From the NCBI GenBank assembly GCA_036351375.1, contig JAZBOY010000092.1, forward strand, positions 186,001-250,000: a stretch of DNA of 64,000 bases, written 5' to 3'. The notes below the pieces were generated by a model. The model did no database searches and had not been told where the DNA came from. It saw nothing but the letters and a program-made list of their open reading frames with translations. The position numbers and the translations under genes were made by a program. Origin of the DNA: JANQIO01 sp036351375. GTDB lineage: Bacteria; Pseudomonadota; Gammaproteobacteria; Pseudomonadales; Halieaceae. This document shows, piece after piece, positions 37,851-46,711 of the stretch (position 1 is its first letter; every line of letters begins with the position of its first letter).

Positions 37851-38590
37851 GCGCGGTGATCACCAGCGACCGCCGCGAGCTGGAGCTCCGGGTGCTGCGC
37901 TACAACCCGCAGGACCCGGATTCCACGCCCGCCTTCCAGAGTTACCACCTGGAAGAAGCCGACGCCATGACCCTGTTCATCGCACTGAACGAGATTCGCG
38001 AACAGCAGGACCCGAGCCTGCAGTTCGACTTCGTATGCCGCGCCGGCATCTGCGGTAGCTGCGGCATGCTCATCAACGGCAAACCCGGGCTGGCCTGCCG
38101 AACGCTGACTGCCGACCTGCCGGCGTTAATTACGCTGGCGCCGCTGCCGGGTTTCGAGCTGATCGCCGACCTGTCGGTCAACACCGGCAAGTGGATGCGC
38201 GCCATGAGCGAACGGCTGGAAGCCTGGGTGCACCTCGCCGACCCGGAACCGGACATCGATGCCCTGGAGCCGGTGATGGACCCGGACCTTGCCCAGGATA
38301 TCTACGAACTGGAACGCTGTATTGAATGCGGCTGCTGTATCGCCGCCTGCGGCACCATCCAGATGCGCGAAGACTTCGCGGGCGCTGTGGGCCTCAACAA
38401 GCTCGCCCGCCTGCACATGGACCCGCGGGATACTCGCAGCGACGCCGACTTCTACGAGCTGGTGGGCGATGAGAACGGCGTTTTCGGCTGCATGAGCCTG
38501 CTGGGCTGCGAAGACAGCTGCCCCAAGGACCTCCCCCTCGGCACCCAGATCGCCTGGCTCCGCCGCCGCATGCTCAGCAGCGCCCTTTAA
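37847..38590 (+). CDS. frdB: fumarate reductase/succinate dehydrogenase iron-sulfur subunit
   Basis: Electron-transfer subunit, 247 residues, with the three cluster motifs in order: [2Fe-2S] CRAGICGSCGM plus a later Cys (GLAC), [4Fe-4S] CIECGCCIAAC and [3Fe-4S] CMSLLGCEDSCPKDLPL. It starts at GTG inside the frdA end (overlap of four bases), so the three subunits are translationally coupled. The operon ends here; accA starts 74 bases on. Confidence 0.93.
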   Translation: MSAVITSDRRELELRVLRYNPQDPDSTPAFQSYHLEEADAMTLFIALNEIREQQDPSLQFDFVCRAGICGSCGMLINGKPGLACRTLTADLPALITLAPLPGFELIADLSVNTGKWMRAMSERLEAWVHLADPEPDIDALEPVMDPDLAQDIYELERCIECGCCIAACGTIQMREDFAGAVGLNKLARLHMDPRDTRSDADFYELVGDENGVFGCMSLLGCEDSCPKDLPLGTQIAWLRRRMLSSAL

Positions 38591-38664
38591 AGGGGCCTGT
38601 CCCCGATGGCTCTGGCTCGTGTACACTTGGGCGCCTTGACTGTGTAGAGGCATCAACGCGCCGA

Positions 38665-39612
38665 ATGAATCCGAATTTCCTGGATTTCGAACAGCCGATA
38701 GCGGAACTCGAAGTGAAAATCGAGGAGCTGCAGCTGGTTGGGACCGACAACGATATCAACATCGCTGACGAGATCGCCAAGCTGCGCGAGAAGAGTACCC
38801 GGCTGACCGAGAAGATCTACGCGGGTTTGAGCGCCTGGGACATCGTCAAGGTGGCGCGCCATCCCAAGCGCCCCTACACCATGGACTATATCCCTCGCGT
38901 ATTCACCGAGTTCGACGAACTGCACGGCGATCGGCACTTTGCCGATGACAAGGCCATCGTCGGCGGCGTTGCGCGGCTGGAAGGCAAACCCGTCATGGTC
39001 ATCGGCCAGGAGAAGGGTCGCAGCGTGCAGGACAAGGTCACCCGCAACTTCGGTATGCCGAAGCCGGAAGGCTACCGCAAAGCCCTGCGCCTCATGGAGC
39101 TGGCAGAACGTTACAGCATGCCGGTCATCACCTTGATCGACACGCCCGGCGCCTACCCGGGGATCGATTCCGAGGAGCGTGGAATTTCCGAGGCCATTGC
39201 CCAGAACCTGGCGGTCATGTCGCGACTGCGCACGCCTATCGTTTCGGTGGTGATTGGTGAGGGGAGCTCCGGCGGTGCACTGGGCATCGGCGTTGGCGAC
39301 CACCTCGCCATGCTCCAGTACTCCACCTACTTTGTGATCTCGCCTGAGGGCTGCGCCAATATCATCTGGAAGACCTCCGAGAAGGCCCCGGATGCCGCCC
39401 AGGCCATGGGGGTCACCTCCAGCGTACTGGAAGAGCTGGGGATCGTGGACGCCACCATTGAAGAACCGCTGGGCGGCGCCCACCGCGATATCGACCTGGT
39501 GGCCAGCCGCATCCAGGCCCACCTTGTGCAGGAAATCGACCGCCTGCAGGCGGAGCCGGTGGATGACATGCTGGAAGCCCGCTACCAGCGCCTGATGTCC
39601 TACGGCAACTGA
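38665..39612 (+). CDS. accA: acetyl-CoA carboxylase carboxyltransferase subunit alpha
   Basis: Together with AccD transfers CO2 from biotin to acetyl-CoA, committing carbon to fatty acids. The 315-residue protein begins MNPNFLDFEQPIAELEVKIE and has HPKRPYTMDYI, GFGMPKPEGYRKAL-like NFGMPKPEGYRKALRLM, DTPGAYPGIDSEERG and GEGSSGGALGIGVGD. Normally it follows dnaE; frdCAB separates them here. tilS follows after 14 bases. Confidence 0.97.
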   Translation: MNPNFLDFEQPIAELEVKIEELQLVGTDNDINIADEIAKLREKSTRLTEKIYAGLSAWDIVKVARHPKRPYTMDYIPRVFTEFDELHGDRHFADDKAIVGGVARLEGKPVMVIGQEKGRSVQDKVTRNFGMPKPEGYRKALRLMELAERYSMPVITLIDTPGAYPGIDSEERGISEAIAQNLAVMSRLRTPIVSVVIGEGSSGGALGIGVGDHLAMLQYSTYFVISPEGCANIIWKTSEKAPDAAQAMGVTSSVLEELGIVDATIEEPLGGAHRDIDLVASRIQAHLVQEIDRLQAEPVDDMLEARYQRLMSYGN

Positions 39613-39626
39613 GCCCGCCGGGTCCG

Positions 39627-40967
39627 GTGACCCTGACTGCTGAATCCCTGCTGCCCGTGCTGGAGCCCTGGCGCGGGGCGCCGCATTGGCGGGTGGGTCT
39701 CAGCGGCGGACTGGATTCCTGCCTGTTGTTGAGTCTGCTGGCCGAACTGCGGCAGCACACCCACCAGTCCTCCCTGCCGCCGTTGTCAGCCATTCACGTC
39801 GATCACCAGTTACACCCGGACTCGGGCCGCTGGGCAGCCCATTGTGCAAGCTTCTGTGAAACCCTGGGTGTGCCGCTGGACATCCGCCGCGTGAAGGTGG
39901 CGGTCGCCGGCGACGGACCGGAAGCGGCAGCCCGCGAGGCGCGATACCAGGCTTTTACCGACTGCCTGGGAACCGGCGAGTTACTGCTGCTGGCACATCA
40001 CCTGGACGACCAGGTGGAGACGTTTTTCCTGCGGCTTATGCGCGGTGCCGGCACCCGCGGCCTGGCAGGTATGCCGCAGACCCGCTCGCTCGGCAGCGGT
40101 CATCTACTGCGGCCGCTGCTCAATTATTCCCGTGCCGAACTCGAACACTCAGCCCGGGAGCGCGGGTTCGAGTGGGTGGAGGACCCATCCAATGCCGCGC
40201 TGGATGCCGACCGCAATTTCCTGCGCTGGCAGCTGCTGCCGGGGCTGGCGTCGCGCTGGCCGGGCTACCGCCGCAGTGTGGTCACCAGCATGGAATCCCT
40301 GGCAGATGCCGAGCTGGCGCTCGCCGCACTGGACGAGGGGCGCCTTGCGGAGGCCCGTGCCGAGGCCTTTGGAGAACCCTGCCTGGACCTCGCTGTGCTG
40401 GGGGCAGAGTCGCTCACGGAATCTGTCCGTTTGCTGCGTCGCTGGCTGGAGTCCGAAGGGGTCTCACCACCACCCCGGGGCCAGTTGCTGGAGTTTGCGC
40501 GACAGCTGGCAGACGCCGCGGAAGACAGCCAGCCGGCGCTGGCACTGTCGAGCGGCAGCCTGCGTCGCTACCGGCAGCGGGTCTACCTGGTCGCGGAAGC
40601 GGCGGACCTGCCGCAAGATGCGCGGCTCGAGCCGGGCAAGCCCCTGGCGCTGGCGGGTCTCGGAGAGTTGTGGGTGGAGCCAGCCGACAGCGGGCTGGCA
40701 CTGCCGGGGTCGGGCGGCTGGGACCTGGGCTGGCGCAGCGGCGGAGAGCGTTGCCGGCCGGTCGGACGCAGCCAGAGCCAGGCCCTGAAACAGCTCTTGC
40801 AGGAGCGCGCGGTGCCGCCCTGGATCCGCGAGCGCCTGCCGCTGCTGTATGCCGATGATGAACTGGCCGCGGTGGCCGACCTGTTGGTTTGCGAGGGACA
40901 CCAGGCGGCCAGCGGCGAAGCCGCTTACAGGGTTCGCTGGCAGCCCCTGCGGGCCGTCTCTGATTGA
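39627..40967 (+). CDS. tilS: tRNA(Ile)-lysidine synthase
   Basis: Converts C34 of the AUA-reading tRNA-Ile to lysidine using ATP and lysine. The PP-loop motif LSGGLDSCLLLSLL is near residue 26, AIHVDHQLHPDS and LLAHHLDDQVETFFLRLMRGAG follow, and the C-terminal region (about 330-446) fits the TilS substrate-binding domains. Start is GTG 39627; 446 residues is usual for gammaproteobacteria. It ends over the -35 element of a promoter for pyrG. Confidence 0.95.
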   Translation: MTLTAESLLPVLEPWRGAPHWRVGLSGGLDSCLLLSLLAELRQHTHQSSLPPLSAIHVDHQLHPDSGRWAAHCASFCETLGVPLDIRRVKVAVAGDGPEAAAREARYQAFTDCLGTGELLLLAHHLDDQVETFFLRLMRGAGTRGLAGMPQTRSLGSGHLLRPLLNYSRAELEHSARERGFEWVEDPSNAALDADRNFLRWQLLPGLASRWPGYRRSVVTSMESLADAELALAALDEGRLAEARAEAFGEPCLDLAVLGAESLTESVRLLRRWLESEGVSPPPRGQLLEFARQLADAAEDSQPALALSSGSLRRYRQRVYLVAEAADLPQDARLEPGKPLALAGLGELWVEPADSGLALPGSGGWDLGWRSGGERCRPVGRSQSQALKQLLQERAVPPWIRERLPLLYADDELAAVADLLVCEGHQAASGEAAYRVRWQPLRAVSD

Positions 40968-40992
40968 GCGGGTTTGGCCTTTCTGTTATCCT
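40964..40992 (+). promoter_or_regulatory. sigma70-type promoter for pyrG-kdsA
   Basis: TTGAGC (40964-40969) and TATCCT (40987-40992) are separated by 17 bases. The -35 overlaps the tilS stop codon. A leader of about 225 bases to the pyrG ATG would follow; it includes a direct repeat GGCATGC-TAT-GGCATGC near 41190-41205 but no obvious riboswitch. Confidence 0.5.
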
Positions 40993-41223
40993 GACGACCC
41001 ATCTTTTGCAGGGCCGTGCAAAGCCGGTCGCGACACTTATTTCACCCCCTGAGCGCTGTCGGCACTGTGCCGGATAACGCACCAGCGGTGGCCTGGAAAC
41101 GGTTCGCACCAGGGTGAGTCCACAGCACCGGCATCGAAACACTTAGCGCACAGCTCGGCACCTGCCCCCGGTGCAGAGCTGTGTATTGGCATGCTATGGC
41201 ATGCAAAGGACTGGAACTGGAAT

Positions 41224-42882
41224 ATGACGCGCTTCGTCTTCGTCACCGGCGGTGTGGTTTCCTCATTGGGCAAGGGCATTGCCGCCGCTTCACTCGCCGC
41301 CATCCTCGAGGCCCGCGGCCTCAAGGTTACGCTGCTCAAGCTTGACCCCTATATCAACGTCGACCCGGGCACCATGAGCCCGTTTCAGCATGGCGAGGTG
41401 TTTGTCACCGATGACGGCGCTGAGACTGACCTCGACCTGGGTCACTACGAGCGCTTCACCCGCTCTACCATGAGCCGCGCCAACAACTTCACCACCGGCC
41501 GGGTGTACGACACCGTGCTGCGCAACGAGCGCCGTGGCGACTACCTCGGTGCCACCATCCAGGTTATTCCCCACATCACCGATGAGATCAAGCGGCGGGT
41601 GCTGGAGGGCGGCGGAGATGCCGATATTGCCGTGGTGGAAATCGGCGGTACCGTGGGCGACATCGAGAGCCTCCCCTTCCTGGAAGCGGCTCGCCAGCTC
41701 AAGGTCGAACTGGGCAGCGCCCGGGCCATGCTCATGCACCTTACGCTGGTGCCCTATATCGCCGCGGCCGGCGAGATCAAGACCAAGCCCACCCAGCACT
41801 CGGTCAAGGAGCTGCGCTCCATCGGCCTGCAGCCAGACGTGTTGCTGTGCCGCTGTGAGATCGAGGTGGAAGAGGGCGCCCGCAAGAAGATCGCCCTGTT
41901 TACCAACGTCGAGGAGCGCGCGGTGATACCGCTGCTGGATGCCGACAGCATCTATGAAATTCCCTCCGCGCTGCACAGCCAGCACCTCGATTCCATCGTG
42001 GTGGAGCGTTTCGGCCTGGACTGCCCGGAGGCAGACCTATCCGAGTGGGATGAGGTGTTGCGCGGCGAAATTGATGCCGACAAGGACGTTACGGTGGCCA
42101 TGGTCGGCAAGTACATGGACCTGCTGGATGCCTACAAGTCATTGAATGAGGCGCTCAAGCACGCCGGCATCCAGACCCTGTCGCGGGTCAATATCCAGCA
42201 CATCGACTCCGAGCAGATCGAGGAGGAGGGCGTCGGCATCCTCAAGCACGCCGACGCTATCCTGGTGCCGGGCGGGTTCGGCGAGCGCGGCTTCGAAGGC
42301 AAGATCATGGCGGCGCAGTACGCTCGTGAGAACGGCGTGCCTTACCTCGGTATCTGCCTGGGCATGCACGTGGCCATGGTCGAATACGCCCGCAACGTGG
42401 CGGGCCTGGAGGGCGCCCACAGTACCGAGATGAAGCGCGATACACCGCATCCCATCATCGCCCTGATTACCGAGTGGCAGACGGCGGACGGCAAGGTGGA
42501 GAAACGCTCCGAGAAGTCGGACAAGGGCGGCACCATGCGCCTGGGCGGGCAGCCCTGCCACCTGGTGGAGGGCTCTGTCTCCCGCGAGCTGTATGGCAAG
42601 GAGACCATCGTCGAGCGCCATCGTCACCGCTACGAGGTCAACAACAACTACGTGCCGCAGCTGGAAGAGGCGGGCCTGCGCATCGTCGGCTGGTCCGGTG
42701 ACCACTCACTGGTGGAGATGATCGAGATTCCCGACCACCCCTGGTTCGTGGCCTGCCAGTTTCACCCGGAATTCACCTCACGGCCGCGCGGCGGCCACCC
42801 GCTGTTCACGGGCTTCGTCAACGCCGCCATTGCACTGCACGAGTCTCGCGACCAGGCCGAATCGGAAGAGGAAGTGGCGTGA
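41224..42882 (+). CDS. pyrG: CTP synthase
   Basis: Makes CTP from UTP, ATP and glutamine. The 552-residue protein has the N-terminal synthetase domain (FVFVTGGVVSSLGKGIAAAS P-loop, DPYINVDPGTMSPFQHGEVF) and a C-terminal class I glutaminase with the nucleophile in GICLGMHVAMVEYARN and the His-Glu pair in FHPEFTS. The ATG at 41224 begins the conserved MTRFVFVTGG; a longer frame starting 33 bases upstream is not needed. Overlaps kdsA by four bases. Confidence 0.98.
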   Translation: MTRFVFVTGGVVSSLGKGIAAASLAAILEARGLKVTLLKLDPYINVDPGTMSPFQHGEVFVTDDGAETDLDLGHYERFTRSTMSRANNFTTGRVYDTVLRNERRGDYLGATIQVIPHITDEIKRRVLEGGGDADIAVVEIGGTVGDIESLPFLEAARQLKVELGSARAMLMHLTLVPYIAAAGEIKTKPTQHSVKELRSIGLQPDVLLCRCEIEVEEGARKKIALFTNVEERAVIPLLDADSIYEIPSALHSQHLDSIVVERFGLDCPEADLSEWDEVLRGEIDADKDVTVAMVGKYMDLLDAYKSLNEALKHAGIQTLSRVNIQHIDSEQIEEEGVGILKHADAILVPGGFGERGFEGKIMAAQYARENGVPYLGICLGMHVAMVEYARNVAGLEGAHSTEMKRDTPHPIIALITEWQTADGKVEKRSEKSDKGGTMRLGGQPCHLVEGSVSRELYGKETIVERHRHRYEVNNNYVPQLEEAGLRIVGWSGDHSLVEMIEIPDHPWFVACQFHPEFTSRPRGGHPLFTGFVNAAIALHESRDQAESEEEVA

Positions 42883-43739
42883 TCAATACTGACACCGAGG
42901 TGGTGATTGCGGAGCGTATCCGGGTCGCCAACGAGGCACCCTTCGTGCTGTTTGGCGGCATCAACGTACTCGAGTCCCGCGACCTGGCGCTGACCGCGGC
43001 CGAACACTACAAGGCGGTAACCGACAAGCTCGGCATCCCCTACGTTTTCAAGGCCTCCTGGGACAAGGCCAACCGTTCGTCGATCCACTCCTTCCGCGGC
43101 CCTGGCCTGGAGGAGGGCATGAAGATCATGGCGGAGGTAAAGGCCCAGTTCGACGTACCGCTAATCACCGACCTGCACGAGCCCCACCAGGCGGCGGCCG
43201 TGGCCGAGGTGTGCGACGTGATCCAGCTGCCGGCTTTCCTGGCCCGCCAGACCGACCTGGTGCACGCCATGGCGGCCACCGGTGCCGTCATCAACGTCAA
43301 GAAACCCCAGTTCCTCAGCCCCGGCCAGATGGGCAACATCGTCGAGAAGATCAACGAGTGCGGCAACCGCCGGGTGATCCTCTGTGAGCGCGGCACCCAG
43401 TTTGGCTATGACAACCTGGTGGTCGACATGCTCGGCTTCAGGGTCATGAAGCAGGCCGCGGGCAATGCGCCGCTGATCTTTGACGTGACCCACGCCCTGC
43501 AATGCCGCGACCCGCTGGGGGCTGCCTCCGGTGGCCGCCGCGAGCAGGTGGCGGAACTGGGACGTGCCGGCCTCGCCGTCGGCCTCGCCGGACTGTTCCT
43601 CGAAGCGCACCCGGACCCTGACAAGGCCATGTGCGACGGCCCCAGCGCACTGCCGTTGGATCAGCTGGAGCCCTTCCTCGCGCAGATGAAAGCCGTAGAC
43701 GACATGGTCAAGGCCTTCTCGCCACTGGATATTCACTAG
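42879..43739 (+). CDS. kdsA: 3-deoxy-8-phosphooctulonate synthase
   Basis: Condenses PEP and arabinose 5-phosphate to KDO 8-phosphate for lipopolysaccharide. The 286-residue protein has FKASWDKANRSS, ITDLHEPHQA, LPAFLARQTDL, NVKKPQFLSPGQM and DVTHALQCRDP. The GTG start overlaps the pyrG stop, so the two are coupled. It shows that the organism makes KDO-containing LPS even though lpxD, lpxA and lpxB are missing from their usual site. Confidence 0.97.
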   Translation: MINTDTEVVIAERIRVANEAPFVLFGGINVLESRDLALTAAEHYKAVTDKLGIPYVFKASWDKANRSSIHSFRGPGLEEGMKIMAEVKAQFDVPLITDLHEPHQAAAVAEVCDVIQLPAFLARQTDLVHAMAATGAVINVKKPQFLSPGQMGNIVEKINECGNRRVILCERGTQFGYDNLVVDMLGFRVMKQAAGNAPLIFDVTHALQCRDPLGAASGGRREQVAELGRAGLAVGLAGLFLEAHPDPDKAMCDGPSALPLDQLEPFLAQMKAVDDMVKAFSPLDIH

Positions 43740-43766
43740 ACACGCTTTTTTCACTGGAGAACACAC

Positions 43767-45053
43767 ATGAGCACTATCGCAGACGTGCGGGGCTATGAAG
43801 TCCTCGACTCGCGGGGCAACCCCACCGTGCAGGCCGACGTGGTCCTGGAATCCGGAGCCGTGGGCAGCGCCTGCGCCCCCTCGGGCGCATCGACCGGTTC
43901 CCGCGAGGCCCTGGAACTGCGCGACGGCGACGCGGCCCGCTACCTGGGCAAGGGCGTGCTGACGGCGGTGGCCAACGTCAACGGCCCGATCCGCGATGTG
44001 CTGCTGGGCCATGACGCCCGCGACCAGGCCGGCCTGGACGAGGCCATGATTGCCGCCGACGGCACAGACAACAAGGGCCAGCTTGGCGCCAACGCGATCC
44101 TCGCGGCCTCACTGGCGGCCGCCCGGGCAGCCGCGGTAGACAAAGGTGTGCCCCTGTACCAGCACATTGCCGAGCTCAACGGCACCGATACCATGACCAT
44201 GCCGGTGCCGATGATGAATATCCTCAACGGCGGTGAGCATGCCGACAACAATGTCGACATCCAGGAATTCATGGTGCAGCCGGTAGGTGCAGAGAGCTTT
44301 GCCGAGGCCCTGCGCGCCGGCGCCGAAATCTTCCACCACCTGAAGAAGGTGCTGTCTGCCCAGGGTCTCAACACTGCAGTCGGTGACGAGGGCGGTTTTG
44401 CGCCCAACCTGCCCTCCAACGAGGCGGCCCTGGAAGTGATTGCCGAGGCAGTCGGCAAGGCCGGCTATAGCCTGGGCGACGACGTGACCCTGGCGCTGGA
44501 CTGTGCCGCTTCCGAGTTCTATCGCGATGGCAAGTACGACCTGGCCGGCGAAGGCAAGCAGTATGACAGTGGCGAGTTCGCCGACTACCTCGCCGAGCTG
44601 GCGGGCAAGTACCCGATCATCAGCATCGAGGACGGCATGGACGAGAGCGACTGGGCCGGCTGGAAAATTCTCACCGACAAGCTGGGCGACAAGGTGCAAT
44701 TGGTGGGCGACGACCTGTTCGTGACCAATACCAAGATCCTCAAGCGCGGTATCGATGAGGGGGTGGCCAACTCCATTCTCATCAAGTTCAACCAGATCGG
44801 CAGCCTGACGGAAACCCTGGATGCCATTCGCATGGCGAACGATGCCGGCTTTACCGCGGTCATCTCACATCGCTCCGGCGAGACCGAAGACACCACCATT
44901 GCCGACCTGGCGGTGGCGACCGCCGCGGGGCAGATCAAGACGGGTTCCCTGTGCCGCTCGGACCGTGTTGCCAAGTACAACCGCCTGCTGCGCATAGAGG
45001 CTGAGCTGCAGGGTATGGCGGCCTACCGCGGCCGTGATGAGTTTCGCGCCTGA
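43767..45053 (+). CDS. eno: enolase
   Basis: Interconverts 2-phosphoglycerate and phosphoenolpyruvate. The 428-residue protein has EVLDSRGNPTVQADV at the start, GASTGSREALELRD, the metal-binding SIEDGMDESDW and VGDDLFVTN, the catalytic Lys in ILIKFNQIGSLTETL and SHRSGETEDTTIADL near the end. GGAG lies eight bases before the ATG. It follows kdsA by 27 bases and precedes ftsB. Confidence 0.98.
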   Translation: MSTIADVRGYEVLDSRGNPTVQADVVLESGAVGSACAPSGASTGSREALELRDGDAARYLGKGVLTAVANVNGPIRDVLLGHDARDQAGLDEAMIAADGTDNKGQLGANAILAASLAAARAAAVDKGVPLYQHIAELNGTDTMTMPVPMMNILNGGEHADNNVDIQEFMVQPVGAESFAEALRAGAEIFHHLKKVLSAQGLNTAVGDEGGFAPNLPSNEAALEVIAEAVGKAGYSLGDDVTLALDCAASEFYRDGKYDLAGEGKQYDSGEFADYLAELAGKYPIISIEDGMDESDWAGWKILTDKLGDKVQLVGDDLFVTNTKILKRGIDEGVANSILIKFNQIGSLTETLDAIRMANDAGFTAVISHRSGETEDTTIADLAVATAAGQIKTGSLCRSDRVAKYNRLLRIEAELQGMAAYRGRDEFRA

Positions 45054-45104
45054 TCTGTCTGGCCCCTGGGCCGCCCCCTGGCCTGATCGGTCCGGGTTCA
45101 AGGT

Positions 45105-45440
45105 ATGAGGTGGCTGGCCGCCGGCCTGCTGGTTTTGCTGCTGGCCTCCCAGTACCGGCTGTGGTTTGCCGAGGAGGGCAGCCTGGCGGAACTGCACCGG
45201 CTGGAAGAGGAAATCCAGCGCCAGTTGCAGGTCAACGCCGAACTGGAAGCCCGCAACCTGCGCCTGGAGCAGGAAGTCATCGAGCTGCAGCAGGGGCTGG
45301 AGACCGTCGAGGAGCGGGCGCGCCGCGACCTGGGCATGATCCGCGACGGCGAGACCTACTACCAGCTGGTGGAGGACGAGCCGGACCAGCGCGGCGCGCA
45401 GCCCGCGGAGCGCCAGGACCGGGAAAACAATGACCACTGA
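45105..45440 (+). CDS. ftsB: cell division protein FtsB
   Basis: Bitopic membrane protein of the FtsQLB divisome complex. The 111-residue sequence has one N-terminal membrane helix (about 2-19, WLAAGLLVLLLASQYRLWF) followed by a coiled coil (about 25-68) and the conserved ERARRDLGMIRDGETYYQLV. The tail from about 90 is charged and low in complexity. It overlaps ispD by 11 bases, the standard eno-ftsB-ispD arrangement. Confidence 0.93.
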   Translation: MRWLAAGLLVLLLASQYRLWFAEEGSLAELHRLEEEIQRQLQVNAELEARNLRLEQEVIELQQGLETVEERARRDLGMIRDGETYYQLVEDEPDQRGAQPAERQDRENNDH

Positions 45441-46149
45441 GCCAAGATTCTGGGGCGTGGTGCCCGCCGCCGGTAGCGGCTCGCGGATGGCGGCAGGCAC
45501 GCCCAAGCAATACCTGCAGCTCGGCGGCACGCCGATCCTGCAACACACGCTGGATGCGCTGCTGGTATTGCCGGAGCTGGATGGTATTACCGTGGCGCTG
45601 GCGGCCGGCGATGAACGCTGGTCGGCTTTGCCCGCTGCCGACGACCCGCGGGTCATGACCACGGTGGGCGGTGCCGAGCGCGCCGACTCGGTGCTGGCCT
45701 GCCTGCGGGCGCTGGCAGATAAAGCGGCTCAAGAGGACTGGGTGCTGGTGCACGACGCCGCCCGGCCCTGTGTGAGCATCGAGGAGCTGACCAGCCTGGT
45801 AACCAGTCTCAGGCAAGACCCGGTAGGCGGCTTGTTGGCGCTGCCGGTGTCGGAGACGGTCAAACGTGCCAACGGTGAACAGCGCGTCGCGGCGACGGTG
45901 GACCGCGACGGCCTGTGGCTGGCCCAGACCCCGCAGATGTTCCGGTTCGGCCTGCTGCGGGAGGCGCTGGAGTCGGCGCTGGCGGCGGGGCGCAAGGTTA
46001 CTGACGAGGCCTCCGCGATGGAGCAGGCAGGCCATGCACCGCGCCTGGTGGCGGGGGCGGCGACCAATATCAAGATAACCCGGCCGGCGGACCTGGCGGT
46101 GGCGGAGGCTTTCCTCGCCGCCCGGAGCGCGCGGTCCGACAGGCAATAA
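45430..46149 (+). CDS. ispD: 2-C-methyl-D-erythritol 4-phosphate cytidylyltransferase
   Basis: Third MEP-pathway enzyme. The 239-residue protein opens with the CTP-binding VVPAAGSGSRMAAGTPKQYL and includes LVHDAARPCVS, LPVSETVKR and the C-terminal NIKITRPADLAVAEAFL. It starts within ftsB and is followed 14 bases later by ispF. With dxr and uppS also present, three MEP enzymes lie in this window. Confidence 0.96.
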   Translation: MTTEPRFWGVVPAAGSGSRMAAGTPKQYLQLGGTPILQHTLDALLVLPELDGITVALAAGDERWSALPAADDPRVMTTVGGAERADSVLACLRALADKAAQEDWVLVHDAARPCVSIEELTSLVTSLRQDPVGGLLALPVSETVKRANGEQRVAATVDRDGLWLAQTPQMFRFGLLREALESALAAGRKVTDEASAMEQAGHAPRLVAGAATNIKITRPADLAVAEAFLAARSARSDRQ

Positions 46150-46163
46150 GCTGGAGACTGGCC

Positions 46164-46640
46164 ATGGTGCGAATCGGACACGGCTTTGACGTTCATCGCT
46201 TCTGCGAGGGCGACCACGTGATGCTGGGTGGCGTGCGGGTGCCCTTTGATCACGCCCTGGAAGCCCACTCCGATGGTGACGTGGCCATCCACGCGCTGTG
46301 CGACGCCATGCTGGGCGCGCTGGGGCTGGGCGATATCGGCCGCCACTTTCCCGACGACGACCCGCAGAATGCCGATATCGACAGTCGCATCCTGCTGAAG
46401 TGCGTATTCGCGCTGGCGCGGCAACAGGGCTTCCGGCTCGGCAACGCCGACCTCACCATCATCGCCCAGGCGCCGAAGCTGGCACCGCATATCGATACCA
46501 TGCGCGCGGTGCTGGCGGCCGACCTGGAAGCCGACGTGCAGGCGGTCAACGTCAAGGCGACCACCACGGAAGAACTCGGCTATATCGGCCGTCGCGAGGG
46601 GATTGCCGCCCACGCCGTGGTGGTGTTGTTGCCCGGATGA
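46164..46640 (+). CDS. ispF: 2-C-methyl-D-erythritol 2,4-cyclodiphosphate synthase
   Basis: Cyclises CDP-ME 2-phosphate in the MEP pathway. The 158-residue protein has RIGHGFDVHRF (metal Asp and His), HSDGDVAIHALCDAMLGALGLGDIG and KATTTEELGYIGRREGIAAHAVV. In enterics truD and surE follow; here there are 71 non-coding bases and then pcm. Confidence 0.97.
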   Translation: MVRIGHGFDVHRFCEGDHVMLGGVRVPFDHALEAHSDGDVAIHALCDAMLGALGLGDIGRHFPDDDPQNADIDSRILLKCVFALARQQGFRLGNADLTIIAQAPKLAPHIDTMRAVLAADLEADVQAVNVKATTTEELGYIGRREGIAAHAVVVLLPG

Positions 46641-46711
46641 CAAGCTACGGGCATTCTGTGATGATGCGCTGTGCTGCGAGGGCGGCATGGAACTACAGGG
46701 ATTGATGGAAC

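Noticed and set aside
38583..38602. Terminator at the frdB end
   Set aside because: CCCTTTAAAGGG is a palindrome and GGGG-CCTGT-CCCC could form a short stem, but there is no T tract, so termination is not supported.
41185..41210. Riboswitch or attenuator in the pyrG leader
   Set aside because: A GGCATGC direct repeat is present, but I could not find a convincing stem followed by T residues or a C-rich initial transcript.
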